A stretch of DNA of 8,163 nt from Lentisphaerota bacterium (GTDB lineage Bacteria > Verrucomicrobiota > Kiritimatiellia > RFP12 > UBA1067). The position numbers and the translations under genes are program-made. Shown in pieces: positions 1 through 6,696 of this stretch (the stretch's first letter is position 1; each line of letters starts with the position of its first letter). Under the pieces are notes generated by a model, which had not been told where the DNA came from, did no database searches, and saw only the letters and a program-made list of their open reading frames with translations. The DNA lies in assembly GCA_022839525.1 (NCBI GenBank), contig JALHET010000076.1, forward strand, positions 1 to 8,163, given 5' to 3'.

Positions 1-2842
1 TGATCTCGCCATTTTCGACATCCAAGACGTCCAGCGGGATCTTCTCGCCCAACAGGATGTTGCTCAGCGAAGTGGTCAATTCCTCTTCCAACGCGGCCAG
101 CTTCTTTTTGCGCTCCTCCTCGACATCGCGGACTTCTTTTTTATCCTCCGGCGACGCGGAAAGAGAGAGGAACGGCCGACGGGCGTCCTGTTGGGAGGTG
201 ACCTTCACGTCCATCACAATCCCATACACGCCACTCGGAACCGTCAGCGATGTGTCGCGCACATCCGCCGCTTTTTCACCGAAAATCGCGCGCAACAGAC
301 GCTCTTCAGGCGCCAGCTCGGTTTCGCTCTTCGGAGTGATCTTGCCGACCAAAATATCGCCGGGGCGCACTTCCGCGCCCACGCGCACCACGCCATCCAC
401 GCCGAGATTCTTCAACGCTTCTTCGCCCACGTTCGGGATATCGCGGGTGATCTCTTCCGGCCCCAGTTTGGTGTCGCGGGCACCCACTTCAAAATCCTGA
501 ATGTGGATGGAAGTGAACACGTCGTCGCGCACCACTTTCTCGCTCACCAGAATCGCGTCCTCAAAGTTGTAGCCGCGCCATGACATAAAGGCCACCAACA
601 AGTTTTTGCCCAACGCCAGTTCGCCTTGATGCGTCGCCGGGCCGTCGGCCAGAACGTCGCCCTTTTTCACCGCCTGCCCGACCTTCACAATCGGCTTCTG
701 GTTAAAACAGGTGCCCGCATTGCACCGGCGGAACTTCTGCAGGACATACCGGCCTTTGGCAACGTCGCTCTTTTTCGCCTTGCCCGACGGCATCTTCCCG
801 TCCGGAGTCACGACGATCTCGGACGCCGACACGTAGGCCACAACGCCGCCCTCTTCCGCCAGCACGGTCACGCATGAATCGGTCGCCGCCCTCGATTCGA
901 GGCCCGTCGCCACAAAAGGGCGCTCCGACTTCAGCAACGGCACCGCCTGACGCATCATGTTCGCGCCCATCAACGCACGGTTCGCGTCGTCGTGTTCCAG
1001 AAACGGGATCAGGCCGGCCGCGATCGAAACCACCTGCATCGGCGAGACGTCCATGTACTGCACGCGTGATCGATCCACATCCTCGAACTCGGTCTTATAC
1101 CGGCACGTGACGCGGTCGGAAGCGAAACTCCCGTCCGGCTTCAGTTCGGAGTTGGCCTGGGCGATGATGAAGTTCTCTTCCTTATCGGCCGACAGGTACT
1201 GTACCGTATTCGTCACCTTCCCATTCCGGACCACCCGGTATGGACTCTCGATAAAGCCGTATTGGTTGATCTGCGCATAGATACCGAGCGAAGAGATCAG
1301 ACCGATATTCGGGCCTTCCGGTGTCTCGATCGGGCAGATGCGCCCGTAATGCGAGGAGTGCACATCGCGCACCTCAAACCCGGCGCGTTCCCGGCTCAGA
1401 CCGCCTGGGCCGAGAGCCGAGAGACGGCGCTTGTGGGCAAGCCCGCTCAAAGGGTTGGTCTGATCCATGAACTGGCTCAGCTGGCTACGGCCAAAGAAGT
1501 CCTGCACCACTGCGGAAAGCGATTTGCTGTTCACCAGACGGGCTGGGGCCAGCACGCCACTTGCGGGATCAAACAGCGTCATCCGTTCGCGGATCAACCG
1601 TTCGGTGCGGGCCAACCCCACGCGGCACTGATTCTCGAGCAGTTCGCCTGCGGTACGGATGCGCCTGCTGCCGAGATGATCGATGTCGTCCACCTGCTCT
1701 TTCCCGACATAAATGCGGAGCAACAGGCGGATCGCCTCGATCACATCGATCCCATCCTCACTGAGCGTGCGCAACTCTTCAGACACCTTGCCTGATAAGC
1801 CCAGCTTCTGGTTGATCTTGTGACGCCCCACTTTGCCGAGGTCATAACGGCGCGGCTCAAAAAAGAGCCGCTTGAGCAGTGTCTTGGCGTTGGACGAAGT
1901 GGCCGGGTCGCCGGGGCGCAACCGCTTATAGATGTCCTTCAGCGCGTCTTCTTCCGAATAGATGCCGGACTTTGCGTCCTCGCGCAACGTCTTGATGAGC
2001 ACGCCTTCATCGATGGAGACGTCGACCGTTTCAATCTTGTCGAAGCCCGCCGCCGCGATCTGCTCCAGCAACGCGGGCGTAATGGGGTCGTAACGGCGCG
2101 CGAGCACCGCCTGAGACGCGACATCGACCAGATCGTCTTTCATGACAAAATACTCGAGCTCGTCTGCCGTGAACGTCTTCTTAACCGGCAGGAACCTGAA
2201 GGTGTAAAAGAGTTTGAGAATGTCCTCGTCTGTCCCGTAACCCAGCGAACGGAGGAGGGTGGTCGCATAGAACTTACGGCGGCGGCGGCGGCGATCCATA
2301 TAGACCCACATGATGTCGCTCGAATCGAACTGTATCTCGATCCACGAGCCGCGGTCAGGAATCAGCCGGACCGAGAAAAGCGTCTGCCCGTTGGGGTGCA
2401 AAGCCTTTTCGGAGCAGATGCCGGGAGACCGGTGCAGTTGCGAAACGATCACGCGCTCGGCCCCGTTGATCACGAACGCGCCATCGCGCGTCATCAGGGG
2501 GATCTCGCCCATGTAGACGTCCTCTTCACGGATCTCGTCGCCGTCCTTGAGGCGGAAGGTCGCATGCAACGGTGCGGCGTATGTGTTCCCCTCCGCGAGG
2601 GCGGTGAGATCGTCCATTTTGGGCTCGCCCAACTCATACTTGACGAAATCGAGCGTGTACCGCCCATCATAGCTGTCGATCGGGAACACCTCGTGGAAGA
2701 TGGCCTGAAGCCCCTTTTCTTCGCGTTTACCGGGTGCCGCATTGAGTTGCAGAAAATCTTGGTACGACTTCGTCTGAATCTCGATCAGATCCGGCGGCTG
2801 AATGACGGCTTTCAGCTTTCCAAATACTTTACGGTCAACCAT
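1..2842 (-). CDS. rpoB: DNA-directed RNA polymerase beta subunit, 3'-truncated by window edge
   Basis: The beta subunit of RNA polymerase forms, with beta', the catalytic core of transcription. The frame is open from 2842 to the left edge (947 codons) and reads as RpoB throughout. The N-terminal region carries [15 protein letters not shown]. The rifampicin cluster [13 protein letters not shown] begins at about residue 449 and continues through [13 protein letters not shown], followed by [28 protein letters not shown] lies near residues 757-768, then [18 protein letters not shown] and [15 protein letters not shown]. The residues matching E. coli D516, H526 and S531 are D460, H470 and S475, the usual rifampicin-sensitive set. 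The active-site lysines (E. coli K1065/K1073) and the C-terminus lie beyond the window. The start is fixed by an in-frame TAG two codons upstream and by GAGGT at 2848-2852. Six consecutive arginines (184-189) are a small oddity. rpoC is the expected next gene, not seen. Confidence 0.98.
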   Translation of the reverse strand, partial: MVDRKVFGKLKAVIQPPDLIEIQTKSYQDFLQLNAAPGKREEKGLQAIFHEVFPIDSYDGRYTLDFVKYELGEPKMDDLTALAEGNTYAAPLHATFRLKDGDEIREEDVYMGEIPLMTRDGAFVINGAERVIVSQLHRSPGICSEKALHPNGQTLFSVRLIPDRGSWIEIQFDSSDIMWVYMDRRRRRRKFYATTLLRSLGYGTDEDILKLFYTFRFLPVKKTFTADELEYFVMKDDLVDVASQAVLARRYDPITPALLEQIAAAGFDKIETVDVSIDEGVLIKTLREDAKSGIYSEEDALKDIYKRLRPGDPATSSNAKTLLKRLFFEPRRYDLGKVGRHKINQKLGLSGKVSEELRTLSEDGIDVIEAIRLLLRIYVGKEQVDDIDHLGSRRIRTAGELLENQCRVGLARTERLIRERMTLFDPASGVLAPARLVNSKSLSAVVQDFFGRSQLSQFMDQTNPLSGLAHKRRLSALGPGGLSRERAGFEVRDVHSSHYGRICPIETPEGPNIGLISSLGIYAQINQYGFIESPYRVVRNGKVTNTVQYLSADKEENFIIAQANSELKPDGSFASDRVTCRYKTEFEDVDRSRVQYMDVSPMQVVSIAAGLIPFLEHDDANRALMGANMMRQAVPLLKSERPFVATGLESRAATDSCVTVLAEEGGVVAYVSASEIVVTPDGKMPSGKAKKSDVAKGRYVLQKFRRCNAGTCFNQKPIVKVGQAVKKGDVLADGPATHQGELALGKNLLVAFMSWRGYNFEDAILVSEKVVRDDVFTSIHIQDFEVGARDTKLGPEEITRDIPNVGEEALKNLGVDGVVRVGAEVRPGDILVGKITPKSETELAPEERLLRAIFGEKAADVRDTSLTVPSGVYGIVMDVKVTSQQDARRPFLSLSASPEDKKEVRDVEEERKKKLAALEEELTTSLSNILLGEKIPLDVLDVENGEI

Positions 2843-2968
2843 TGCCTACCTCAGAAGGTTGGAGTGTTTGTAAGATGCTGCCAAGTGAAAAACCCCGCAC
2901 GGCAAGACATGTGTCCTGCTGCCCGCTGAACGGCCCTGACGCGCGGCTGCGCCAACCGGTTGCGAATG

Positions 2969-3010
2969 GAAGTGTGGTAAGCGGCCACTTTGTTAACTGA
3001 TTCACACTTC
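2969..3010 (-). repeat. 8-base inverted repeat in rpoB leader
   Basis: GAAGTGTG (2969-2976) is matched by CACACTTC (3003-3010) with a 26-base spacer. It lies about 130 bases upstream of the rpoB start. It could form the base of a larger leader stem or be a protein-binding site, but an 8-base match at this spacing may also be chance. Confidence 0.35.
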
Positions 3011-3131
3011 GGTCGGCACACGCGTCAGAAACCTTCAGGTGCGCTTCGTCTCTCTTTTGGCAACTGTGAAACGGAGTGACCCTCCGGGCTTCTCCGATGC
3101 GGGGCGTAACCGCCTGTTATCGGAAAGCAAA

Positions 3132-3160
3132 GACTGTCCGGGGTCACCATCCGGACAGTC
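3132..3160 (-). terminator. Attenuator-like stem-loop after rplL
   Basis: Perfect 10-bp inverted repeat: GACTGTCCGG (3132-3141) and CCGGACAGTC (3151-3160) with a 9-base loop. In the direction of the operon it is followed by TTTGCTTT, an interrupted U-tract, and preceded by AAAAAGCGG. This fits a leaky intrinsic terminator, or a processing hairpin, that would lower transcription into rpoB relative to the upstream ribosomal genes. On the plus strand it is followed by CCGCTTTTT, so it could also stop antisense transcription. The structure is seen; the function is inferred. Confidence 0.6.
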
Positions 3161-3186
3161 CCGCTTTTTCGGCGCAAGAAAGCGAG

Positions 3187-3555
3187 TTATTTCACTTCGA
3201 CCTTGGCGCCCGCCTTTTCGATCTGCTCTTTCAGCTTGGCGGCCTCGTCCTTGCTGACGCCCTGCTTCACCGGTTTCGGGGCGGCTTCAACCAGATCCTT
3301 GGCGTCTTTCAAACCAAGGCCGGTGATCGCGCGCACTTCCTTGATGACCGCGATCTTGTTCGCACCGACATCCGTCAAGACCACATCAAACTCGGTCTTC
3401 TCTTCGACCTGAGCGGCAGCGGCGGCGGGAGCGGCGGCAACCGCCACAGGAGCGGCGGCGGTGACGCCCCACTTCTCCTCCAACGCCTTGACCAGCTTAG
3501 ATATCTCGAGCACCGAAAGGTTGCTCAGAAACTCAATCACTTCTTCGTTTGTCAT
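3187..3555 (-). CDS. rplL: 50S ribosomal protein L7/L12
   Basis: L7/L12 is the acidic, multicopy stalk protein of the large subunit that recruits and stimulates translational GTPases such as EF-Tu and EF-G. The 122-residue product has the three expected parts. Residues 1-30 form the helical dimerisation domain, which binds L10. An alanine/proline/valine-rich flexible hinge spans about 32-50. The globular C-terminal domain runs from about 54 to 122 and includes [20 protein letters not shown] and [19 protein letters not shown], the GTPase-contacting face. The frame stays open upstream to 3648, but the start at MTNEEVIEF is chosen because it matches the family N-terminus and follows AAGGG. It lies 154 bases after rplJ and 344 bases before rpoB, both wide gaps for this cluster. 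Confidence 0.98.
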   Translation of the reverse strand: MTNEEVIEFLSNLSVLEISKLVKALEEKWGVTAAAPVAVAAAPAAAAAQVEEKTEFDVVLTDVGANKIAVIKEVRAITGLGLKDAKDLVEAAPKPVKQGVSKDEAAKLKEQIEKAGAKVEVK

Positions 3556-3620
3556 GTTCGTTTCCCTTTTCCTCGTGCAACCGCACGCGTTGATTCGCGG
3601 GCGGGGTTCCCGGAGAAGTC

Positions 3621-3638
3621 GCCGCTCAAAAAAGCGGC
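3621..3638 (-). promoter_or_regulatory. Hairpin in rplJ-rplL spacer
   Basis: Arms GCCGCT (3621-3626) and AGCGGC (3633-3638) enclose a 6-base loop that is U-rich on the operon strand (UUUUUG). No U-tract follows the stem, so it does not look like a terminator. It lies about 65 bases before the rplL start. A role in mRNA processing, or in separating L12 translation from L10, is possible but is inference. Confidence 0.4.
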
Positions 3639-3663
3639 CGCCACGCATTCACGCACAGAGGCA

Positions 3664-3677
3664 CCGGCACCCGCCGG
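3664..3677 (-). promoter_or_regulatory. Small GC hairpin after rplJ
   Basis: CCGGC (3664-3668) and GCCGG (3673-3677) form a 5-bp GC-only stem with a 4-base loop, about 32 bases after the rplJ stop. No U-tract follows. It may be an RNA stability or processing element, or a chance feature of GC-rich DNA. Confidence 0.3.
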
Positions 3678-3709
3678 CAAGCCCACCCATCCGGTTTTTA
3701 CGACACACA

Positions 3710-4234
3710 TTATGCCGCAGACTCGTCTTTCTTCTCCGCATACGCCTTGAGGGCGTAAAGAATGTTCAACAGCGGGGCATTCAACACGCGCACCAGACTG
3801 GTGGCCGGCGCCAGAAGCGTGCCCAGCAACATGCCGCGCATCGCATCCTTGGACGGCAACGCCGAGAGTGCCTCAACGTCCGCGGCGCTCAGCACCGTAG
3901 CCTCGATGTTCGCCCCCTTGACCGACGCCTTGTCGTTCTTTTTGACGAACTCGACCAGCACCTTCGCCACTTCCGCCACATCGCCGGCGCCGGTGATTAT
4001 CGCCGTCGGCCCCGTCAGCATGGCGGAGATGTCCGCCCACCCAAGGTCTTTCGCGATTTTCCCGAGATAGGTGTTTTTCACCACCATCGCGCGCGCGTTG
4101 TGTTCCGCCAACTCCTTGCGCAACGCGGTCAACTGCGTCACGTTCAGACCGCCATAATTCAGCACAAAACAGAAATCGGAAGCCTTGATGCGCTCAATGA
4201 CCTCATTCAAAATGGAAATTTTTTCGGTTCTCAT
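3710..4234 (-). CDS. rplJ: 50S ribosomal protein L10
   Basis: L10 anchors the stalk: its N-terminal domain binds 23S rRNA next to L11, and its C-terminal helix carries dimers of L7/L12. The 174-residue product has the family pattern. An N-terminal helix (about 1-18) is followed by FVLNYGGLNVTQLTALRKEL, VVKNTYL (51-57) and the LTGPTAII strand (73-80). LVRVLNAPLLNILYALKAYAEKK then forms the long L12-binding helix, with a charged, alanine-rich tail. The ATG lies 17 bases after the rplA stop, behind a G-rich stretch (GGGGGA) serving as the ribosome-binding site. So short a gap leaves no room for the long L10 leader used for autogenous control in E. coli; any such control would have to act elsewhere. 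rplL follows after 154 bases. Confidence 0.98.
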   Translation of the reverse strand: MRTEKISILNEVIERIKASDFCFVLNYGGLNVTQLTALRKELAEHNARAMVVKNTYLGKIAKDLGWADISAMLTGPTAIITGAGDVAEVAKVLVEFVKKNDKASVKGANIEATVLSAADVEALSALPSKDAMRGMLLGTLLAPATSLVRVLNAPLLNILYALKAYAEKKDESAA

Positions 4235-4251
4235 TGCATCCGTCCCCCGGT

Positions 4252-4947
4252 TTATTCACCTTCCTCGGTCTTGACCAGCACGCGCACGCCCACGCCCATC
4301 GTGGAACTGACCGTCAGCGAGCGGATAAAGTTGCCCTTGGCGCCCGCAGGGCGCTCGGCCTTGACCGCACCGATGGCCACCTTGATGTTCTCGACCAGCT
4401 TGTCCGCCTCAAAACTGCGCTTCCCGCACACCACACACACGTTCCCGGTACGGTCCATGCGGAAATCGACCTTGCCGCCTTTCGCAGCCTTCACGGCCGT
4501 AGCGGTGTCGTCGGTGACCGTGCCCGTCTTTGGGTTCGGCATCAGGCCGCGGGGGCCCAGCACGCGGGCGATCTTGCGCACTTCCTTCATCGCGTCTGTC
4601 GTGGCGATCGCCACGTCAAAATCCGTCCAGCCGTTCTTGACCTTTTCGATCAACTCCTCGTACCCGACCTCATCCGCGCCTGCCGCCTTTGCCTCGTCGG
4701 CATGGGAGCCCGCCGCGAACACGATCACGCGCACGGTTTTACCGGTCCCGTTCGGAAGGTGCACGCTGCCGCGAACGGTTTGATCCGACTTCTTGATGTC
4801 CACGCCGAGCCGCATGGAAATGTCGACCGTCTCGTCGAATTTCGCACCCGGGTTTGCCTTCACGAAAGCGACCGCCTCCTCCAAACTCACCGGTCCAGCG
4901 GGGGCTTTCTTCTGGGCGTTGATATACCTTTTGCCATGTTTTGCCAT
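4252..4947 (-). CDS. rplA: 50S ribosomal protein L1
   Basis: L1 binds helices 76-78 of 23S rRNA and forms the mobile stalk that helps tRNA leave the E site. In many bacteria it also represses its own operon by binding the rplK leader mRNA. The 231-residue product is of normal length. It opens with MAKHGKRY and continues with the first half of domain I (VDISMRLGVDIKKSDQTVRG at 41-60). Domain II follows (VRVIVFAAGSHADEAKAAGADEVG), then the L1 signature LGPRGLMPNPKTGTV at 130-144, and KGGKVDFRMDRTGNV before the return to domain I (SLTVSSTMGVGVRV). The start is supported by homology and by AAAGGGG in the 17-base gap after rplK. The short gap suggests translational coupling with rplK. Confidence 0.98.
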   Translation of the reverse strand: MAKHGKRYINAQKKAPAGPVSLEEAVAFVKANPGAKFDETVDISMRLGVDIKKSDQTVRGSVHLPNGTGKTVRVIVFAAGSHADEAKAAGADEVGYEELIEKVKNGWTDFDVAIATTDAMKEVRKIARVLGPRGLMPNPKTGTVTDDTATAVKAAKGGKVDFRMDRTGNVCVVCGKRSFEADKLVENIKVAIGAVKAERPAGAKGNFIRSLTVSSTMGVGVRVLVKTEEGE

Positions 4948-4964
4948 GATCCGTGTCCCCTTTA

Positions 4965-5390
4965 TCAGTCAACCACCTCGATACCCATGTTACGCGCGGT
5001 ACCTTCGATCATCCGCATCGCAGCCGCTTCGTCCGACGCATTCAGATCCGCCTTCTTCATCGCCACAATCTTGCGGACCTGTTCGCGTGTCACCTTGCCG
5101 ACCTTGTCGCGGTTGGGAACGCCGGACCCCTTGGCCAAGCCCGCCTCTTTCTTGAGCAGGGCGGAGGCCGGGGGACTCTTGAAAACGAGAGAGAAACTAC
5201 GGTCAGCATACACCGTGATCACCACGGGGATAATCAGACCGGCCTTGTCTTGTGTCTTGGCGTTGAACTCTTTGCAAAACGCCATGATGTTGACGCCCTG
5301 GGCACCCAAAGCGGGACCCACCGGCGGCGCAGGATTCGCCGCGCCCGCGGGAATCTGCAATTTCACGGTACCCGTGACTTTCTTCGCCAT
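4965..5390 (-). CDS. rplK: 50S ribosomal protein L11
   Basis: L11 binds the GTPase-associated centre of 23S rRNA, where EF-Tu, EF-G and RelA act and where thiostrepton binds. The product is 141 residues, the usual bacterial length. The N-terminal domain has [19 protein letters not shown] (11-29), including the proline-rich segment of the thiostrepton site, and [15 protein letters not shown]. The C-terminal rRNA-binding domain has [21 protein letters not shown] (from 88) and ends in [13 protein letters not shown]. The frame is open 20 codons further upstream, but MAKKVTG is chosen as the family N-terminus and because GAGGGT sits just before it. It follows nusG by 102 bases and precedes rplA by 17, so L11 and L1 form a pair as in most bacteria. 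Confidence 0.98.
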   Translation of the reverse strand: MAKKVTGTVKLQIPAGAANPAPPVGPALGAQGVNIMAFCKEFNAKTQDKAGLIIPVVITVYADRSFSLVFKSPPASALLKKEAGLAKGSGVPNRDKVGKVTREQVRKIVAMKKADLNASDEAAAMRMIEGTARNMGIEVVD

Positions 5391-5492
5391 ACCCTCACCT
5401 ACTTGTCTGTCGTGGTTCTCCCGGCATCCCCACCGGTACAAACAAACCACAGTTGACGAGCTGCCGGCGCGCGCCGGTTCCCTCCAGATCCG
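5391..5492 (-). promoter_or_regulatory. Structured rplK leader (candidate L1 autoregulation site)
   Basis: This 102-base gap between nusG and rplK holds two structures. The first is a 14-base all-G/C perfect palindrome at 5464-5477, just after nusG. The second is a nested stem: GTGGTT (5412-5417) pairs with AACCAC (5445-5450), enclosing CCGG (5421-5424) and CCGG (5433-5436) with an 8-base loop. The result is two helices around an asymmetric internal loop. L1 is known to repress the rplK-rplA pair by binding a two-helix site with an asymmetric internal loop in this leader, so the second element is a candidate. I cannot match the consensus sequence from memory, so the assignment is an inference. 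Confidence 0.4.
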
Positions 5493-6056
5493 CTATGCGT
5501 TTTCGTTCACCGCACGCTCGACCTGCCAGTACTCCAGCTCCACCGGAGCGGAACGCCCGAAGATCGCTACAGAGACCTTCAGCTTGCCCCGGTTGGGATC
5601 CACTTCATCAACGGTGCCGCTGAAACTCATGAACGGACCGTCGGTGATCTTCACGGTCTCGCCCGGCTCAAACTGAACCTTGGGCTTGACCTTTTCCTTC
5701 TTTTCGGCCACCTGATTGACGATCGCGTCAACCTCGGCCTCCGAAAGCGGCATGGGGCGCTCGCCGCCGATGAACCCGATCACCCCCGACGTCTCCTTGA
5801 GAAACCGCCAGGTGGGCTCCATCACATTGCGCCCGTCATCATAAAGAGCCAGATTGATCAGCACGTAACCCGGGAAAAACTTGCGCGTCACCGTCGTTTT
5901 CACGCCGTTCTTCACCTCAGAGACCTTCTCGGTGGGGATCACGACCTCGCCGATATATTCCGACATCTCCTCGATCCGCACCCGCGCCTCAATCGAACGC
6001 TTAACCTTCTGTTCATGACCGGTCAACGTATGCAAAACAAACCACTGTTTCGTCAT
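5493..6056 (-). CDS. nusG: Transcription termination/antitermination protein NusG
   Basis: NusG binds the clamp of RNA polymerase through its NGN domain and, through its KOW domain, contacts either Rho or ribosomal protein S10, coupling transcription to translation. The 187-residue product begins MTKQWFVLHTLTGHEQKV. It carries the NGN core (about 4-115) with RKFFPGYVLINL at 58-69 and TSGVIGFIGG at 89-98, then a charged lysine/glutamate linker. The KOW domain (about 129-182) has FEPGETVKITDGPFMSFSGT and KVSVAIFGRSAPVELEYWQVE. Length and domain order are normal, with no insertion. The ATG is 15 bases after the secE stop, behind a run of six Gs. Pairing with secE is nearly universal in bacteria. 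Confidence 0.98.
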   Translation of the reverse strand: MTKQWFVLHTLTGHEQKVKRSIEARVRIEEMSEYIGEVVIPTEKVSEVKNGVKTTVTRKFFPGYVLINLALYDDGRNVMEPTWRFLKETSGVIGFIGGERPMPLSEAEVDAIVNQVAEKKEKVKPKVQFEPGETVKITDGPFMSFSGTVDEVDPNRGKLKVSVAIFGRSAPVELEYWQVERAVNENA

Positions 6057-6071
6057 GGACGACCCCCCGCG

Positions 6072-6275
6072 TTACGCATGGAAAAGCTTCAGGAAAAACA
6101 GGATCGTCTTGTCGCAACACAGCACAACCACTGCAAGAATCACAATGAAAGAGAGCACCACAACCGTGGAGTCCACCAGTTCCTGACGATCCGGCCAGGT
6201 AATCTTCTTGAACTCAACCGCGACCTCGCCCAGATACGTTCCCAAGCTCTGGAAGACTTGTTTCACGTTACTCAT
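6072..6275 (-). CDS. secE: Preprotein translocase subunit SecE
   Basis: SecE clamps SecY in the SecYEG channel of the inner membrane and stabilises it. The 67-residue product is the short, one-helix form common outside gammaproteobacteria. An amphipathic N-terminal helix leads to the conserved EFKKITWPDRQELVDST (21-37), which lies on the cytoplasmic face of SecY. A single hydrophobic membrane segment follows (about 38-54, VVVLSFIVILAVVVLCC), then a short tail with a further hydrophobic stretch (ILFFLKLF). The start is preceded by AAAGG. It lies between tRNA-Trp (89 bases upstream) and nusG (15 bases downstream). Confidence 0.96.
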   Translation of the reverse strand: MSNVKQVFQSLGTYLGEVAVEFKKITWPDRQELVDSTVVVLSFIVILAVVVLCCDKTILFFLKLFHA

Positions 6276-6364
6276 GTCTTACGACCTTTGGTCAATCTGC
6301 TTCTGATGGATGGAACCCATGCCCCACGCTTTGGCAAGACGGCGACAGATGCCGCAGCGGTAAG

Positions 6365-6441
6365 TGGCAGGCCAGGAGGGACTCGAACCCCCAACAACCG
6401 GTTTTGGAGACCGGTACTCTGCCAAATTGAGCTACTGGCCT
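6365..6441 (-). tRNA. tRNA-Trp (anticodon CCA)
   Basis: A full 77-base cloverleaf can be folded. Acceptor arms AGGCCAG and CTGGCCT pair over 7 bp. The D arm is GCTC/GAGT. The anticodon stem CCGGT/ACCGG encloses loop CTCCAAA, giving anticodon CCA. The variable region is TTGTT. The T arm GGGGG/CCCTC encloses loop TTCGAGT. The discriminator is G, as expected for bacterial tRNA-Trp, and the 3' CCA is encoded. It sits 13 bases after the rpmG stop and 89 bases before secE, so it is probably cut out of the same transcript. Confidence 0.97.
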
Positions 6442-6454
6442 AAATGGGGCGCGA

Positions 6455-6607
6455 CTACTTTGTCTCCCGGTGCAACGTGCGCTTCCGATCATGCGGGCAA
6501 TACTTCTTGATCTCCAGACGATTGGTCATCGTCCGTTTGTTGCGCGTCGTCGTGTAGTTGCGCCGCTTGCACTCGGTACAGGCTAAAATCGCTAGTTCTC
6601 TGGGCAT
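6455..6607 (-). CDS. rpmG: 50S ribosomal protein L33
   Basis: L33 is a small zinc-ribbon-type protein of the large subunit near the E site. The 50-residue product [18 protein letters not shown]…RETK has the expected length and pattern, including [17 protein letters not shown] and the end KRTLHRETK. The family has zinc-binding (four Cys) and zinc-free forms. Here the first pair CTEC (10-13) is intact, but the second reads CPHD (37-40), so the fourth ligand position is Asp, not Cys. The start follows GAGG at 6613-6616 with a 5-base spacer. The gene lies 89 bases after tuf and 13 bases before tRNA-Trp. rpmG next to secE is common in many bacterial phyla. Confidence 0.96.
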   Translation of the reverse strand: MPRELAILACTECKRRNYTTTRNKRTMTNRLEIKKYCPHDRKRTLHRETK

Positions 6608-6635
6608 ATCCGCCTCACTACCTGTAAAGGAACCC

Positions 6636-6674
6636 GTGCCGCGCCCGGGACACCGTAACGCCCCGGACGGGCAC
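6636..6674 (-). promoter_or_regulatory. Imperfect GC-rich hairpin in tuf-rpmG spacer
   Basis: Outer arms GTGCC (6636-6640) and GGCAC (6670-6674) and inner arms CCGGG (6645-6649) and CCCGG (6662-6666) can form a two-tier stem. A 4x3 internal loop separates the tiers and the terminal loop has 12 bases. On the operon strand it is followed by GGGTTCCTTT, not a true U-tract. It may be a weak attenuator or processing site that separates the highly expressed tuf message from rpmG. The function is inferred. Confidence 0.4.
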
Positions 6675-6696
6675 GCTCACAGGAATTCTCGCTTAC

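Larger units (their letters stand above)
2843..3186 (-). other. rplL-rpoB untranslated spacer (344 bases)
   Basis: No convincing gene is seen on either strand. Read on the minus strand it holds, in order: a strong stem-loop 26 bases after the rplL stop (3132-3160); a small hairpin at 3072-3086 (CGGAG/CTCCG arms, 5-base loop); an 8-base inverted repeat at 2969-3010; and the rpoB ribosome-binding site at 2848-2852. In E. coli the equivalent spacer holds an attenuator and an RNase III processing site that set beta/beta' synthesis below ribosomal protein synthesis. A similar role is inferred here from position and structure only. No clear -35/-10 promoter pair was recognised. Confidence 0.6.

Noticed and set aside
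1820..2929. 369-codon plus-strand open frame opposite the 5' part of rpoB
   Set aside because: It mirrors the rpoB codons; rpoB is unmistakable on the other strand.
3027..3150. 41-codon minus-strand frame (MVTPDSLCF…) in the rplL-rpoB spacer
   Set aside because: Its ATG lies in the loop of the 3132-3160 hairpin, no ribosome-binding site precedes it, and the sequence resembles nothing I know.
3556..3648. 31-codon N-terminal extension of L7/L12
   Set aside because: It has no similarity to the family N-terminus, is Arg-rich, and the internal MTNEE start has a proper ribosome-binding site.
3461..4783. 440-codon plus-strand open frame opposite rplL, rplJ and rplA
   Set aside because: Same reasons: full overlap with conserved genes, Arg/His-rich composition and no recognisable domain.
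4234..5676. 480-codon plus-strand open frame opposite rplA, rplK and nusG
   Set aside because: It is antisense to three certain genes, crosses their spacers, has no family resemblance and is rich in the low-complexity His/Arg/Ala typical of reverse frames in GC-rich DNA.
6279..6320. 13-codon minus-strand frame (MGSIHQKQIDQRS) ending just before secE
   Set aside because: A leader peptide is possible by position, but there is no clear ribosome-binding site or regulatory codon pattern.
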